Part shown: positions 42,574 through 50,489 of the stretch, piece by piece
Position numbering within the stretch: position 1 is the first letter of the stretch
Layout of the letters: every line of letters starts with the position of its first letter
From: Azospirillum melinis
GTDB taxonomy: Bacteria > Pseudomonadota > Alphaproteobacteria > Azospirillales > Azospirillaceae
Assembly (NCBI RefSeq): GCF_013340935.1
Contig: NZ_WHOS01000036.1
Location: 1 to 64,000, forward strand
Reading direction: 5' to 3'
Length of the DNA stretch: 64,000 bases
Notes under the pieces: model-generated
The model's input: the letters and a program-made list of their open reading frames with translations, nothing else
The model's database searches: none
Told to the model about the DNA's origin: nothing
Translations under genes and position numbers: made by a program

Positions 42574-42641
42574 GGTTTGCTCTTCCTTATCGATGGACTG
42601 ATGGGTGACGGTGAAAGGCGGGAGGACGCGGAGTGCGGAAC

Positions 42642-45059
42642 TCAGGCCGCCAGTTCCCGGAAGCCGTCCGGGAAGGGGTTCGGCTCGATGAGGTCACGGG
42701 TCTCGAAGACCAAATCGAACTGGCCGTCGCGCCGGGCGCGGCCGATGCGGGTCCGGGTCCACAGGTGATGGTTCTCGTGGATGCGCAGGGGACCGGCCGG
42801 CGCTCCGGCGAACTCGATGCCGGGAGAGGCGGCGGCGACGCGCGCCACGTCGAAGCTGCCGGCCTTCTCCACCGCCAGCTTCCACAGCCAGGGGCCGAGA
42901 TAGGCGTTGTGGCTGACGTCGCCGATGACGCTGTCCGCTCCCCACATCGCCTTGAAGGCGGCGACGAAGGCGCGGTTGGCCGGCAGTTCCAGGCTCTGGA
43001 AATATTTGGCGCAGGTGAAGGCCCCGGCGATGTTCTCGCCGCCGATGCCCATCATCTCGTCCTCGGTGACGCTGTTGGTCATCAGGATCTGGCGGTCCAG
43101 CTCGATCCCGGCCGCCTTCAGCTGCTTGTAGAAGGCGACGTTGGAGCCGCCGACGACGATGGCGTAGATCACGTCGGGCTTGGCCGCCTTGATCCGCGCG
43201 ACGATGGTCTCGAAACGGGTGTCGCCGAGTTCGGCATACTCCTCGCCGACGACGCGGCAGCCCTTTGCCTCGATGTGGCGCCGCGCGATGGCGTTGGAGG
43301 CGCGCGGCCAGATATAGTCCGACCCGACCAGGAAGAAGCTCTTCGCCCCCTTCTCGCGCATCACCCAGTCCAGCCCGGCCAGGATCTGCTGCGTCGCCTC
43401 CTGCCCGGTGTAGATGACGTGTTTCGACTGCTCCAGCCCCTCGTAGAAGGTCGGGTAGTAGAGCAGGCCGTCGCGCTTCTCCAGCACCGGCAGCACCTCC
43501 TTGCGCGAGGCGGAGGTCCAGCAACCGAAGATCGCCGCCACCTTGTCGGCCCCGAGCAGCTTGTCGGCGCGGGCGGCGAAGGTCGGCCAGTCGCTGGCGC
43601 CGTCCTCCTGCACGATCTCGATCCGCCGGCCCAGCACGCCGCCGGCCTCGTTGATCTGCTGGATCGCCAGCATCTCCGCCTGGATCGACCCGCCCTCGCT
43701 CAGCGCCATGGTGCCGGTGACGGAATGCAGGATGCCGACCTTCACCGCCTCGTCGGTGACGGCGATGCCGCTTTTGTTCACCACGGCGGTGGCCGGCGCG
43801 CCGGGGACCAGCCCCTGGGTGCGCCGCACCGTGGCGGCCGCCATCCGCCCGGCGACCGAGGCGCGGCGGCGCAGCGCCGCCTGCAGGCTGACCTCCGCCA
43901 GGAAATTGTTGACCTCGCGGCTCAGCTCGTCGGCATGGCCGGCGACCTGGGAGGCGACGCCCAGCACCTGCCCGGCCGCCGCGCCGGTGTCGGAGGCCGC
44001 ATCCGAGACGCCGGCGATGTTGGACGCCACGCTTTCGGTGCCGCGCGCCGCCTCCTGCACGTTGCGGGCGATCTCGCCGGTGGCCGCCCCCTGCTGCTCG
44101 ACCGCGGCGGCGATGGCGGCGGCGATCTCGTTGATCTCGGCGATGGTGCCGGCGATGGAGCGGATGGCGGCCACCGCCTCGGCCGTCGCCGACTGGATGG
44201 CGCCGACCTGGGTGGCGATGTCCTCGGTTGCCCTGGCGGTCTGGTTGGCCAGAGTCTTGACCTCGCTGGCGACGACGGCGAAGCCCTTGCCGGCCTCCCC
44301 CGCGCGCGCGGCTTCGATGGTGGCGTTCAGCGCCAGCAGGTTGGTCTGGCCGGCGATGCCCTGGATCAGCCCGATCACCTGCCCGATCCGCCCGGCGCTG
44401 TCGGCCAGGCTCTGCACCACCGTGTCGGTGCGGCGCGTGTCGGCGACCGCCTTGCCGGCGATGGCGGCCGAGGACGCGACCTGCCGGCCGATCTCCTGGA
44501 TCGAGGCCGACAGCTCCTCCGTCGCCGTCGCCACGGTCTGGACGTTCATCGACGCCTGGGCCGACGACTGCGACATCGCCGCCGACAGCCGGTTGCTGCG
44601 CCCGGCGGTCTCGCTCATCGCCGTGGCGGTGCCGGTCATCTCGGCGGCGGCTGACGAGACGGTCTGCACCAGCCGGCCGACCTTGCTCTCGAAGGCGCGG
44701 GTCAGCGCCTCCAGCCGGGCGGCGCGCTCCTCGGTCGCCTTGCGTTCGGCCTCGCGCTCCGCCTCCCGCGCGTCGCGCAGCTCCGCGGCGGCGGCGATGC
44801 GGTCAAGGGCGTCGGCAAGCTCCCGCACCGGGTCGCCGCTTGCTCCGCCGCCCGAACCGGACAGCGCCGCGGCGCGGGTGCCGAGCGGCCCGAGTGCCGC
44901 GTCCCGGCGGTGGGCGAAGGTGGCTGCGGCGGTGGCCAGTGCTGCGGAAACGACGAGGCCGGCGGTCGCCACGCCGGTCGAACCGGTCAGCGGCACCGCC
45001 ATGGCGGACAGCAGGGCGACCACGGCACAGGCGGTGGATGCGGACTTCGCAGGAGTCAT
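42642..45059 (-). CDS. Chimeric chemoreceptor: MCP signalling domain fused to a C-terminal urea/amide-binding domain
   Basis: This 805-residue protein opens with two closely spaced hydrophobic helices (about 8-25 and 30-48) and almost no loop, so no periplasmic sensor. A helical linker and a complete MCP signalling domain follow (about 115-392, hairpin tip QTNLLALNATIEAARAGE at 238-255). From about 438 to the end it is a UrtA/FmdD-type solute-binding protein, close to the separate one at 48806-50080 (roughly 70% identical by eye). Residues 393-430 align with that protein's Tat signal region but contain scattered arginines and no hydrophobic core. With no third membrane helix the binding domain should face the cytoplasm. 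The gene is embedded between the importer ATPase and formamidase genes. No stop or frameshift is visible in the chimera. Confidence 0.93.
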   Translation of the reverse strand: MTPAKSASTACAVVALLSAMAVPLTGSTGVATAGLVVSAALATAAATFAHRRDAALGPLGTRAAALSGSGGGASGDPVRELADALDRIAAAAELRDAREAEREAERKATEERAARLEALTRAFESKVGRLVQTVSSAAAEMTGTATAMSETAGRSNRLSAAMSQSSAQASMNVQTVATATEELSASIQEIGRQVASSAAIAGKAVADTRRTDTVVQSLADSAGRIGQVIGLIQGIAGQTNLLALNATIEAARAGEAGKGFAVVASEVKTLANQTARATEDIATQVGAIQSATAEAVAAIRSIAGTIAEINEIAAAIAAAVEQQGAATGEIARNVQEAARGTESVASNIAGVSDAASDTGAAAGQVLGVASQVAGHADELSREVNNFLAEVSLQAALRRRASVAGRMAAATVRRTQGLVPGAPATAVVNKSGIAVTDEAVKVGILHSVTGTMALSEGGSIQAEMLAIQQINEAGGVLGRRIEIVQEDGASDWPTFAARADKLLGADKVAAIFGCWTSASRKEVLPVLEKRDGLLYYPTFYEGLEQSKHVIYTGQEATQQILAGLDWVMREKGAKSFFLVGSDYIWPRASNAIARRHIEAKGCRVVGEEYAELGDTRFETIVARIKAAKPDVIYAIVVGGSNVAFYKQLKAAGIELDRQILMTNSVTEDEMMGIGGENIAGAFTCAKYFQSLELPANRAFVAAFKAMWGADSVIGDVSHNAYLGPWLWKLAVEKAGSFDVARVAAASPGIEFAGAPAGPLRIHENHHLWTRTRIGRARRDGQFDLVFETRDLIEPNPFPDGFRELAA

Positions 45060-45129
45060 GGCGCTTCCCTTCTGCGGTGGAGAGGCGGGACGCGGGAAAG
45101 GGGCGAAGGCGGCAGTATCCTGTCGGGGG

Positions 45130-45819
45130 TCAGACCGACAGCAGCCGCGCGACCTTCGCCTCGTCGATGCGGTCGCGGCTGTCCTCGTGGACGATCTCGC
45201 CGTTCTCGATCACCAGCACCCGGTCGGCGATGTCGAGCGCGAAGCTCAGCACCTGCTCCGACACGACGATGCTCAGCCCCTTCTCGTCGCGGATGCGGCG
45301 CAGGGTGCGCGCCATCTCGCGGATAATCGACGGCTGGATGCCTTCCGTCGGCTCGTCCAGCAGCAGAACCTTCGGCTTGGTCGCCAGGGCGCGGGCGATG
45401 GCGAGCTGCTGCTGCTGGCCGCCCGACAGGTTGCCGCCGCGCCGGCCCTTCATCTCCAGCAGCACCGGGAACAGCTCGTAGAGGTCGCCCGGCACGCTGC
45501 GCCCGCCATGGACGCCGAGCCCCGTCTCGATGTTCTCCTGCACGGTCATGGCCGGGAAGATCATCCGGCCCTGCGGGACGTAGGCGACGCCCTTCGCCAC
45601 CCGCTCGTAGCTTTTGAGGCCGGTGATCTCGGTCGCGCCGATGCGGATGGCGCCGGACCGCGCCGGCACGATCCCCATCAGCGACTTCATCAGCGTCGTC
45701 TTGCCCATGCCGTTGCGGCCCATGACGGCGACGATCTCACCCGGCTCCACCGCGAAGTCGAGCCCGTGCAGGACCTCGCTCTCGCCGTAGGACACGCGGA
45801 GTTGGTTGACGGACAGCAT
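45130..45819 (-). CDS. urtE: Urea/short-chain amide ABC transporter ATP-binding protein (UrtE-like)
   Basis: The 229-residue LivF-type ATPase has Walker A GRNGMGKTT, signature LSGGQQQQLAIARAL, Walker B VLLLDEPTEGIQPS and a final SEQVLSFALDIADR. TEGIQPSII is typical of UrtE. It starts 15 nt after the UrtD stop and pairs with UrtD to power import across the inner membrane. Confidence 0.93.
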   Translation of the reverse strand: MLSVNQLRVSYGESEVLHGLDFAVEPGEIVAVMGRNGMGKTTLMKSLMGIVPARSGAIRIGATEITGLKSYERVAKGVAYVPQGRMIFPAMTVQENIETGLGVHGGRSVPGDLYELFPVLLEMKGRRGGNLSGGQQQQLAIARALATKPKVLLLDEPTEGIQPSIIREMARTLRRIRDEKGLSIVVSEQVLSFALDIADRVLVIENGEIVHEDSRDRIDEAKVARLLSV

Positions 45820-45834
45820 CTGTTGATCCCCCGC

Positions 45835-46581
45835 TCAGTGGCCCAGATAGACTTCGACGACCTTGGGATCGTTCTTCACCCGCTCCATGCTGCCTTCCGA
45901 CAGGATCTTCCCCTGGTGCAGCACGGTGACGCGGTGGGCGATGTCCTCGACGAACTTCATGTCGTGCTCGATCACCAGCACCGACCGGTTCTGGATGATC
46001 TTGTTGAGAAGCTCGGCGGTCTTCTTGCGCTCGTTGACGCTCATGCCGGCGACCGGCTCGTCCAGCATCAGCAGTTCCGGGTCCTGGATCAGCAGCATGC
46101 CGATCTCCAGCCACTGCTTCTGGCCGTGGCTCAGATATTCGGCGCGCTGGTCGAGATGGTCGGCCAGGAAGATCATCTCGGCGATCTCGGCCACCCGCTC
46201 GCGCACCGCGGCGTCGCGCTTGAAGGCCAGCGCGCCGAACACGGTGCGGCCGCGGGGGTAGGAGATCTCCAGATTCTCGAACACCGTCAGGTCGTCGTAG
46301 ATCGACGGGTTCTGGAACTTGCGCCCGACCCCGGCCTTGACGATCTGGTGCTCCTTCATCGCCGTCAGTTCCTTGTTGCGGAACTTGATGGAGCCGCCGG
46401 ACGCCCTGGTCCGTCCGCAGATCAGGTCGAGCACCGTGGTCTTGCCGGCGCCGTTCGGGCCGATGATGACGTGGATCTCGTTGCTGTCGACGTAGAAGGA
46501 CAGGTCGTTGACCGCCTTGAAGCCGTCGAAGGAGACGGTCAGCCCTTCGACCGCCAGCAGGTAATCGGTGGGGTTCGCCAT
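45835..46581 (-). CDS. urtD: Urea/short-chain amide ABC transporter ATP-binding protein (UrtD-like)
   Basis: The 248-residue LivG-type ATPase has Walker A GPNGAGKTT, the family-typical FQNPSIYDDLTVFENLE, signature LSHGQKQWLEIGMLL and Walker B LLMLDEPVAGM. The variant LSHGQKQW in place of LSGGQ is normal for UrtD. It lies 15 nt from its neighbours on each side. Confidence 0.94.
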   Translation of the reverse strand: MANPTDYLLAVEGLTVSFDGFKAVNDLSFYVDSNEIHVIIGPNGAGKTTVLDLICGRTRASGGSIKFRNKELTAMKEHQIVKAGVGRKFQNPSIYDDLTVFENLEISYPRGRTVFGALAFKRDAAVRERVAEIAEMIFLADHLDQRAEYLSHGQKQWLEIGMLLIQDPELLMLDEPVAGMSVNERKKTAELLNKIIQNRSVLVIEHDMKFVEDIAHRVTVLHQGKILSEGSMERVKNDPKVVEVYLGH

Positions 46582-46596
46582 GGCTCTTCGCCCTCC

Positions 46597-47772
46597 TCAG
46601 TCGGCGGCGGTGTGGGGCGGGATGATCGGCGCGCCGGCATCGACACCAGCGGCGGCATCAGCCCGTCCGGCCACCGGCCGGCGCAGCCGCGGGGCGATGA
46701 ACTGCTGGTAGAGCCCGGCCAGCCCGTTGGGGAACACCATCACCACGCCGATGAACAGGGCGCCCATGGCGAACAGCCACAGCTCCGGGAAGCTTTCCGA
46801 CAGCATCGTCTTGGCCCAGTTGACCAGCAGCGTGCCGTAGACCGCGCCCAGCAACGACAGCCGGCCGCCGACCGCGCAGTAGATGACCATCTCGATCGAC
46901 GGCACGATGCCGACGAAGGACGGCGACATGAAGCCGACCTGGAGCGTGAACATCGCACCCCCCACCGCCGACAGCGCCGCCGCGAAGCAGAAGACGAAGA
47001 TCTTGAAGTTGGCGACGTCGTAGCCGGAGAAGCGGACCCGGTCCTCCTTGTCGCGCAGCGCCACCAGGATGCGGCCCAGCTTGGAGCGGCGGACATACAG
47101 GCACAGCAGGATGCAGCCGATCAGCAAGGCGGCGTTGACGAAGTACAGCACCAGCTTCGCCTCGTCGGTGCGGATGTCCCAGCCCTTCAGCGTGCGCAGG
47201 TCGGTGATGCCGTTGATGCCGCCGGTGTAGCCCTGCTGGCCGACGATCAGGATGGTCAGGATGGCGGCGAAGGCCTGGGTGATGATGGCGAAATACACGC
47301 CGCCGACCCGCCGCTTGAACATCGCCAGCCCGACGATGAAGGCCAGCAGCGCCGGGACCGCCACCACCGCGACGGTGGCGAAGGTCAGGCTGTGGAACGG
47401 CTCCCAGAACCAGGGCAGCGCCTTCAGCTGGTTCCAGTCCATGAAGTCGGGGATGCCGGGGGTGGACTGGATCTTGGTCGCTTCCGGGCTGGAGGCCTCC
47501 AGCTTCAGGAACATCGCCATGCAATAGCCGCCGATGCCGAAGAAGATGCCCTGCCCCAGCGACAGGATGCCGGCGCTGCCCCAGCACAGCACGAGGCCGA
47601 GCGCCACGAAGGCGTAGGTCAGGTATTTGCCGACCATGTTCAGCCGGAAGATGTCGAGCCCCAGCGGCAGGACGACGATCAGCAGGGCGGCCAGCAGCAG
47701 GATGCCGGCGACGTCACCGTCGATGCGGCCGAAGAGACGGCCCCGAGGGCGGCTTTGCGAGGTGCGCGTCAT
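46597..47772 (-). CDS. urtC: Urea/short-chain amide ABC transporter permease (UrtC-like)
   Basis: The 391-residue LivM-type permease has about ten membrane helices. Landmarks are SLGQGIFFGIGGYCMAMFL, GYTGGINGITDL and the EAA-like ALRDKEDRVRFSGYDV. Its C-terminal tail (from about 365) is Ala/Pro-rich and less conserved. It lies 12 nt after the UrtB-like gene. Confidence 0.93.
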   Translation of the reverse strand: MTRTSQSRPRGRLFGRIDGDVAGILLLAALLIVVLPLGLDIFRLNMVGKYLTYAFVALGLVLCWGSAGILSLGQGIFFGIGGYCMAMFLKLEASSPEATKIQSTPGIPDFMDWNQLKALPWFWEPFHSLTFATVAVVAVPALLAFIVGLAMFKRRVGGVYFAIITQAFAAILTILIVGQQGYTGGINGITDLRTLKGWDIRTDEAKLVLYFVNAALLIGCILLCLYVRRSKLGRILVALRDKEDRVRFSGYDVANFKIFVFCFAAALSAVGGAMFTLQVGFMSPSFVGIVPSIEMVIYCAVGGRLSLLGAVYGTLLVNWAKTMLSESFPELWLFAMGALFIGVVMVFPNGLAGLYQQFIAPRLRRPVAGRADAAAGVDAGAPIIPPHTAAD

Positions 47773-47784
47773 GGGATTGGCTCC

Positions 47785-48711
47785 TCAGCGGCGGACTTTG
47801 AGGACGAACAGGCCCTGCGGGCGCAGCATCAGGATCACGACGACGGTCAGCAGCGTCAGCACCTTGGCGGTCGAGCCGCTGAGGAAGAACTCCATCGTCG
47901 ACTGCGCCTGGCTGATGGTGAAGGCCGACGCGATGGTGCCGATCAGGCTCTGGGCGCCGCCGAACACCACCACGAGGAAGGTGTCGACGATGTAGAGCTG
48001 GCCCGAGGTCGGCCCGGTGGAGCCCACCATGGTGAAGGCGCTGCCCGCCACCCCGGCGATGCCGCAGCCGAGCCCGAAGGTGTAGCGGTCGACCTTCTCG
48101 GTGTTGATGCCGACGGCACCGGCCATCACCCGGTTCTGCATCACCGCCCGCACGCCCTGGCCCCAGCGCGAGCGGAACATCACGGCATAGATCACGATTG
48201 TGATGGCGATGGTCAGGCCCATGACGAACAGGCCGTTGATCGGCACCTCGATGGTGTCGGTGACGGCGACCGAGCCCATCAGCCAGTCGGGCAGCACCAC
48301 GCCGACCTCGCGCGCGCCGAAGACGGAGCGGAAGATCTGCTGGAGGATCAGACTCAATCCCCAGGTCGCCAGCAGCGTGTCGAGCGGCCGGCGGTAGAGG
48401 AAGCGGATCATCGCCCACTCCACCAGCATCCCCAGCGCCCCGCTGGCGAGGAAGGCCAGCGCCATGGCGATGAAGAAATAGGCCGGGAACAGCGCCGGCG
48501 CGGTGCTGGAGATGAAGTTGGAGCAGAGATAGGTCACATAGGCGCCGAGGATCATGAACTCCCCGTGCGCCATGTTGATGACGCCCATCTGCCCGAAGAT
48601 GATGGCGAGGCCCAGCGCCATCAGCACGAAAACGGAAAACAGGATGAGCCCCGCGAATCCCTGCATGGCAAAGATCGACCCGAGCTCGGCCAGGCTGTAG
48701 CCCTCGAACAT
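47785..48711 (-). CDS. urtB: Urea/short-chain amide ABC transporter permease (UrtB-like)
   Basis: The 308-residue LivH-type permease has eight or so helices with INMAHGEFMILGAYVTYL, RRPLDTLLATWGLSLILQQ and the EAA-like RAVMQNRVMAGAVGINTEKVD. Most UrtB proteins are of similar or greater length owing to an N-terminal periplasmic extension, which is absent here. It follows the binding-protein gene by 94 nt. Confidence 0.93.
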   Translation of the reverse strand: MFEGYSLAELGSIFAMQGFAGLILFSVFVLMALGLAIIFGQMGVINMAHGEFMILGAYVTYLCSNFISSTAPALFPAYFFIAMALAFLASGALGMLVEWAMIRFLYRRPLDTLLATWGLSLILQQIFRSVFGAREVGVVLPDWLMGSVAVTDTIEVPINGLFVMGLTIAITIVIYAVMFRSRWGQGVRAVMQNRVMAGAVGINTEKVDRYTFGLGCGIAGVAGSAFTMVGSTGPTSGQLYIVDTFLVVVFGGAQSLIGTIASAFTISQAQSTMEFFLSGSTAKVLTLLTVVVILMLRPQGLFVLKVRR

Positions 48712-48805
48712 GATGGGAACTCCCGTCAGAGAGGCCCCCGCTCCGGCCTGCCGCCACTGGATGCGGAAGAGGCCGGAGCGGGGGCAGGTCCAGCCCCGCC
48801 GCCGC

Positions 48806-50080
48806 TTACTGGTAGCCCTTGGGGAAGGGGTTCGGCTCGATCAGGTCGGCGGTCTCGAAGACGACGTCGAACTGGCCGTCGGTGCGGGCGCGGCCGACGC
48901 GGGTCTTGCTCCACAAATGATGGTTCTCGTGGACGCGGACATAGCCTTCCGGCGCGCCGGTGAACTCGATGCCGGCCGAGGCGGCGGCGATCTTGTCGAT
49001 GTCGAAGCTCTTGGCCTTCTCCGCCGTCAGCTTCCACAGCCAGGGGCCGAGATAGCCCGCCTGGGTGACGTCGCCGATCACGCTCTCGCCGCCCCACATC
49101 TTCTTGAAGGCGGCGACGAACTTCTCGTTGTTGGGGTTCTTCAGCGACTGGAAATACTTCATGCAGGCATAGGCGCCGGCGATGTTCTCGCCGCCGATGC
49201 CCAGCATCTCGTCCTCGGTGACGGAGATGGTCATCAGCGTCTGCTTGTTCAGGTCGATGCCGGCCGCCTTCAGCTGCTTGTAGAAGGCGACGTTCGACCC
49301 GCCGACGACCGAGGCGTAGATCACGTCCGGCTTGGTCAGCTTGATCTTGTTGATGACCGAATTGAACTGGGTGTGGCCGAGCGGGAAATACTCCTCGCCG
49401 ACCACCTTCTGCCCGTGCATCTCGATGTGCTTGCGGGCGATTTTGTTGGAGGTGCGCGGCCAGATATAGTCGGAGCCGATCAGGAAGAAGGTCTTCGCCC
49501 CCTTCTCCTTCGTCACCCAGTCGAGCCCGGCCAGGATCTGCTGGGTGGCTTCCTGCCCGGTGTAGATGACGTTCTTCGACTGCTCCAGCCCTTCGTAGAA
49601 GGTCGGGTAATAGAGCATGCCGTTGTACTGCTCGAACACCGGCAGCACCGCCTTGCGCGAGGCCGAGGTCCAGCAGCCGAACACCGCCGCCACCTTGTCC
49701 TCGACCAGCAGCTTGCGCGCCTTCTCGGCGAAGGTCGGCCAGTCGCTGGCGCCGTCCTCCTGGATCACCTCGATCTTGCGGCCCAGCACGCCGCCCATCT
49801 CGTTGATCTGGGCGATGGCCAGCTTCTCGGCCTGCACCGAGCCGGTCTCCGAAATCGCCATGGTGCCGGTGGTGGAATGCAGGATGCCGACCTTCACCGT
49901 GCTGTCGGTGACGGCCAGCTTCGTCGTGTTGACGGCGTCGGTCGGCAGCGCCTGGGCCAGCGCGCCGCGCGGCAGCAGGCCGATGGCCGGCAGCGCCGCC
50001 ATGCCGAGGAGGAGCTTGCGGCGGAGCGGCGAAGGCAGGCCGCCGGTGAGCTTGTCCGCATCGATCTTGTCCGAGGACAT
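48806..50080 (-). CDS. urtA: Urea/short-chain amide ABC transporter substrate-binding protein (UrtA/FmdD-like)
   Basis: The 424-residue protein starts with a twin-arginine type signal (SPLRRKLLLGMAALPAIGLL, cleavage near GALAQ) and continues as a family 5 leucine-type periplasmic binding protein of the UrtA/FmdD group: VKVGILHSTTGTMA, QEDGASDWPTF, FGCWTSASRKAVLP, YYPTFYEGLEQSKN and VHENHHLWSKTRVGRA. A perfect AGGAGG lies just before the ATG at 50080; the longer frame to 50320 is non-coding leader. It is the first gene of the eight-gene leftward operon and is the evident parent of the binding domain in the chimeric chemoreceptor. Confidence 0.95.
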   Translation of the reverse strand: MSSDKIDADKLTGGLPSPLRRKLLLGMAALPAIGLLPRGALAQALPTDAVNTTKLAVTDSTVKVGILHSTTGTMAISETGSVQAEKLAIAQINEMGGVLGRKIEVIQEDGASDWPTFAEKARKLLVEDKVAAVFGCWTSASRKAVLPVFEQYNGMLYYPTFYEGLEQSKNVIYTGQEATQQILAGLDWVTKEKGAKTFFLIGSDYIWPRTSNKIARKHIEMHGQKVVGEEYFPLGHTQFNSVINKIKLTKPDVIYASVVGGSNVAFYKQLKAAGIDLNKQTLMTISVTEDEMLGIGGENIAGAYACMKYFQSLKNPNNEKFVAAFKKMWGGESVIGDVTQAGYLGPWLWKLTAEKAKSFDIDKIAAASAGIEFTGAPEGYVRVHENHHLWSKTRVGRARTDGQFDVVFETADLIEPNPFPKGYQ

Positions 50081-50489
50081 GAAACCTCCTGATGTTGGCC
50101 GTTGTCGCCCTGCAAAGACCGTCCGCAACCGGGGGACGGCTGTTTTGAAAGGCGCTTTTTTTCGGGGGGAGTTGGCGGAACCATCCGCGACAGGACAGCC
50201 CGATGGTTGGCCGAACGGTGCGGTGCAGCAATACGTGGATTTGCGTATAGGGGCGCCGGGCGGCAAATCGTTATAAAACTGCGGCAGTCCGAATTCGATC
50301 CGGCGCTCGCAACCACCCAAAAGCGAGTGACGCCTCCGTGTCCTCTCGCAGAATATACCGTTTCTCAGCCTTTTTTGTTCGGTATCTTTATTTCTGACAG
50401 ACTGACGGAACCGCGGGCTTTACTATGAGACCGGCGAACAAGAGGAAAAGTAGAACAATCTGCACCGCAAACTGATTTCAGGGGGGCGA
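50081..50489. promoter_or_regulatory. Divergent control region of the amide/urea operon and the hybrid kinase gene
   Basis: This 409-nt gap is relatively AT-rich from about 50260 to 50480. It contains ATACG-N8-CGTAT at 50231-50248, a symmetric pair suited to a dimeric LuxR-type regulator. An AAAAAAA tract (reverse strand, near 50157-50163) lies in the binding-protein leader. I found no convincing sigma-54 or sigma-70 promoter by eye. Confidence 0.45.

Noticed and set aside
43501..48963. 1820-codon plus-strand open frame across the urea/amide operon.
   Set aside because: It is antisense to six well-recognised genes and shows no domain.
50081..50160. Possible sigma-54 promoter before the urea/amide binding-protein gene (GCGGACGGTCTTTGCA on the minus strand).
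   Set aside because: The GG-GC spacing is nine rather than ten and the -24 element is poor, so it does not meet the consensus.
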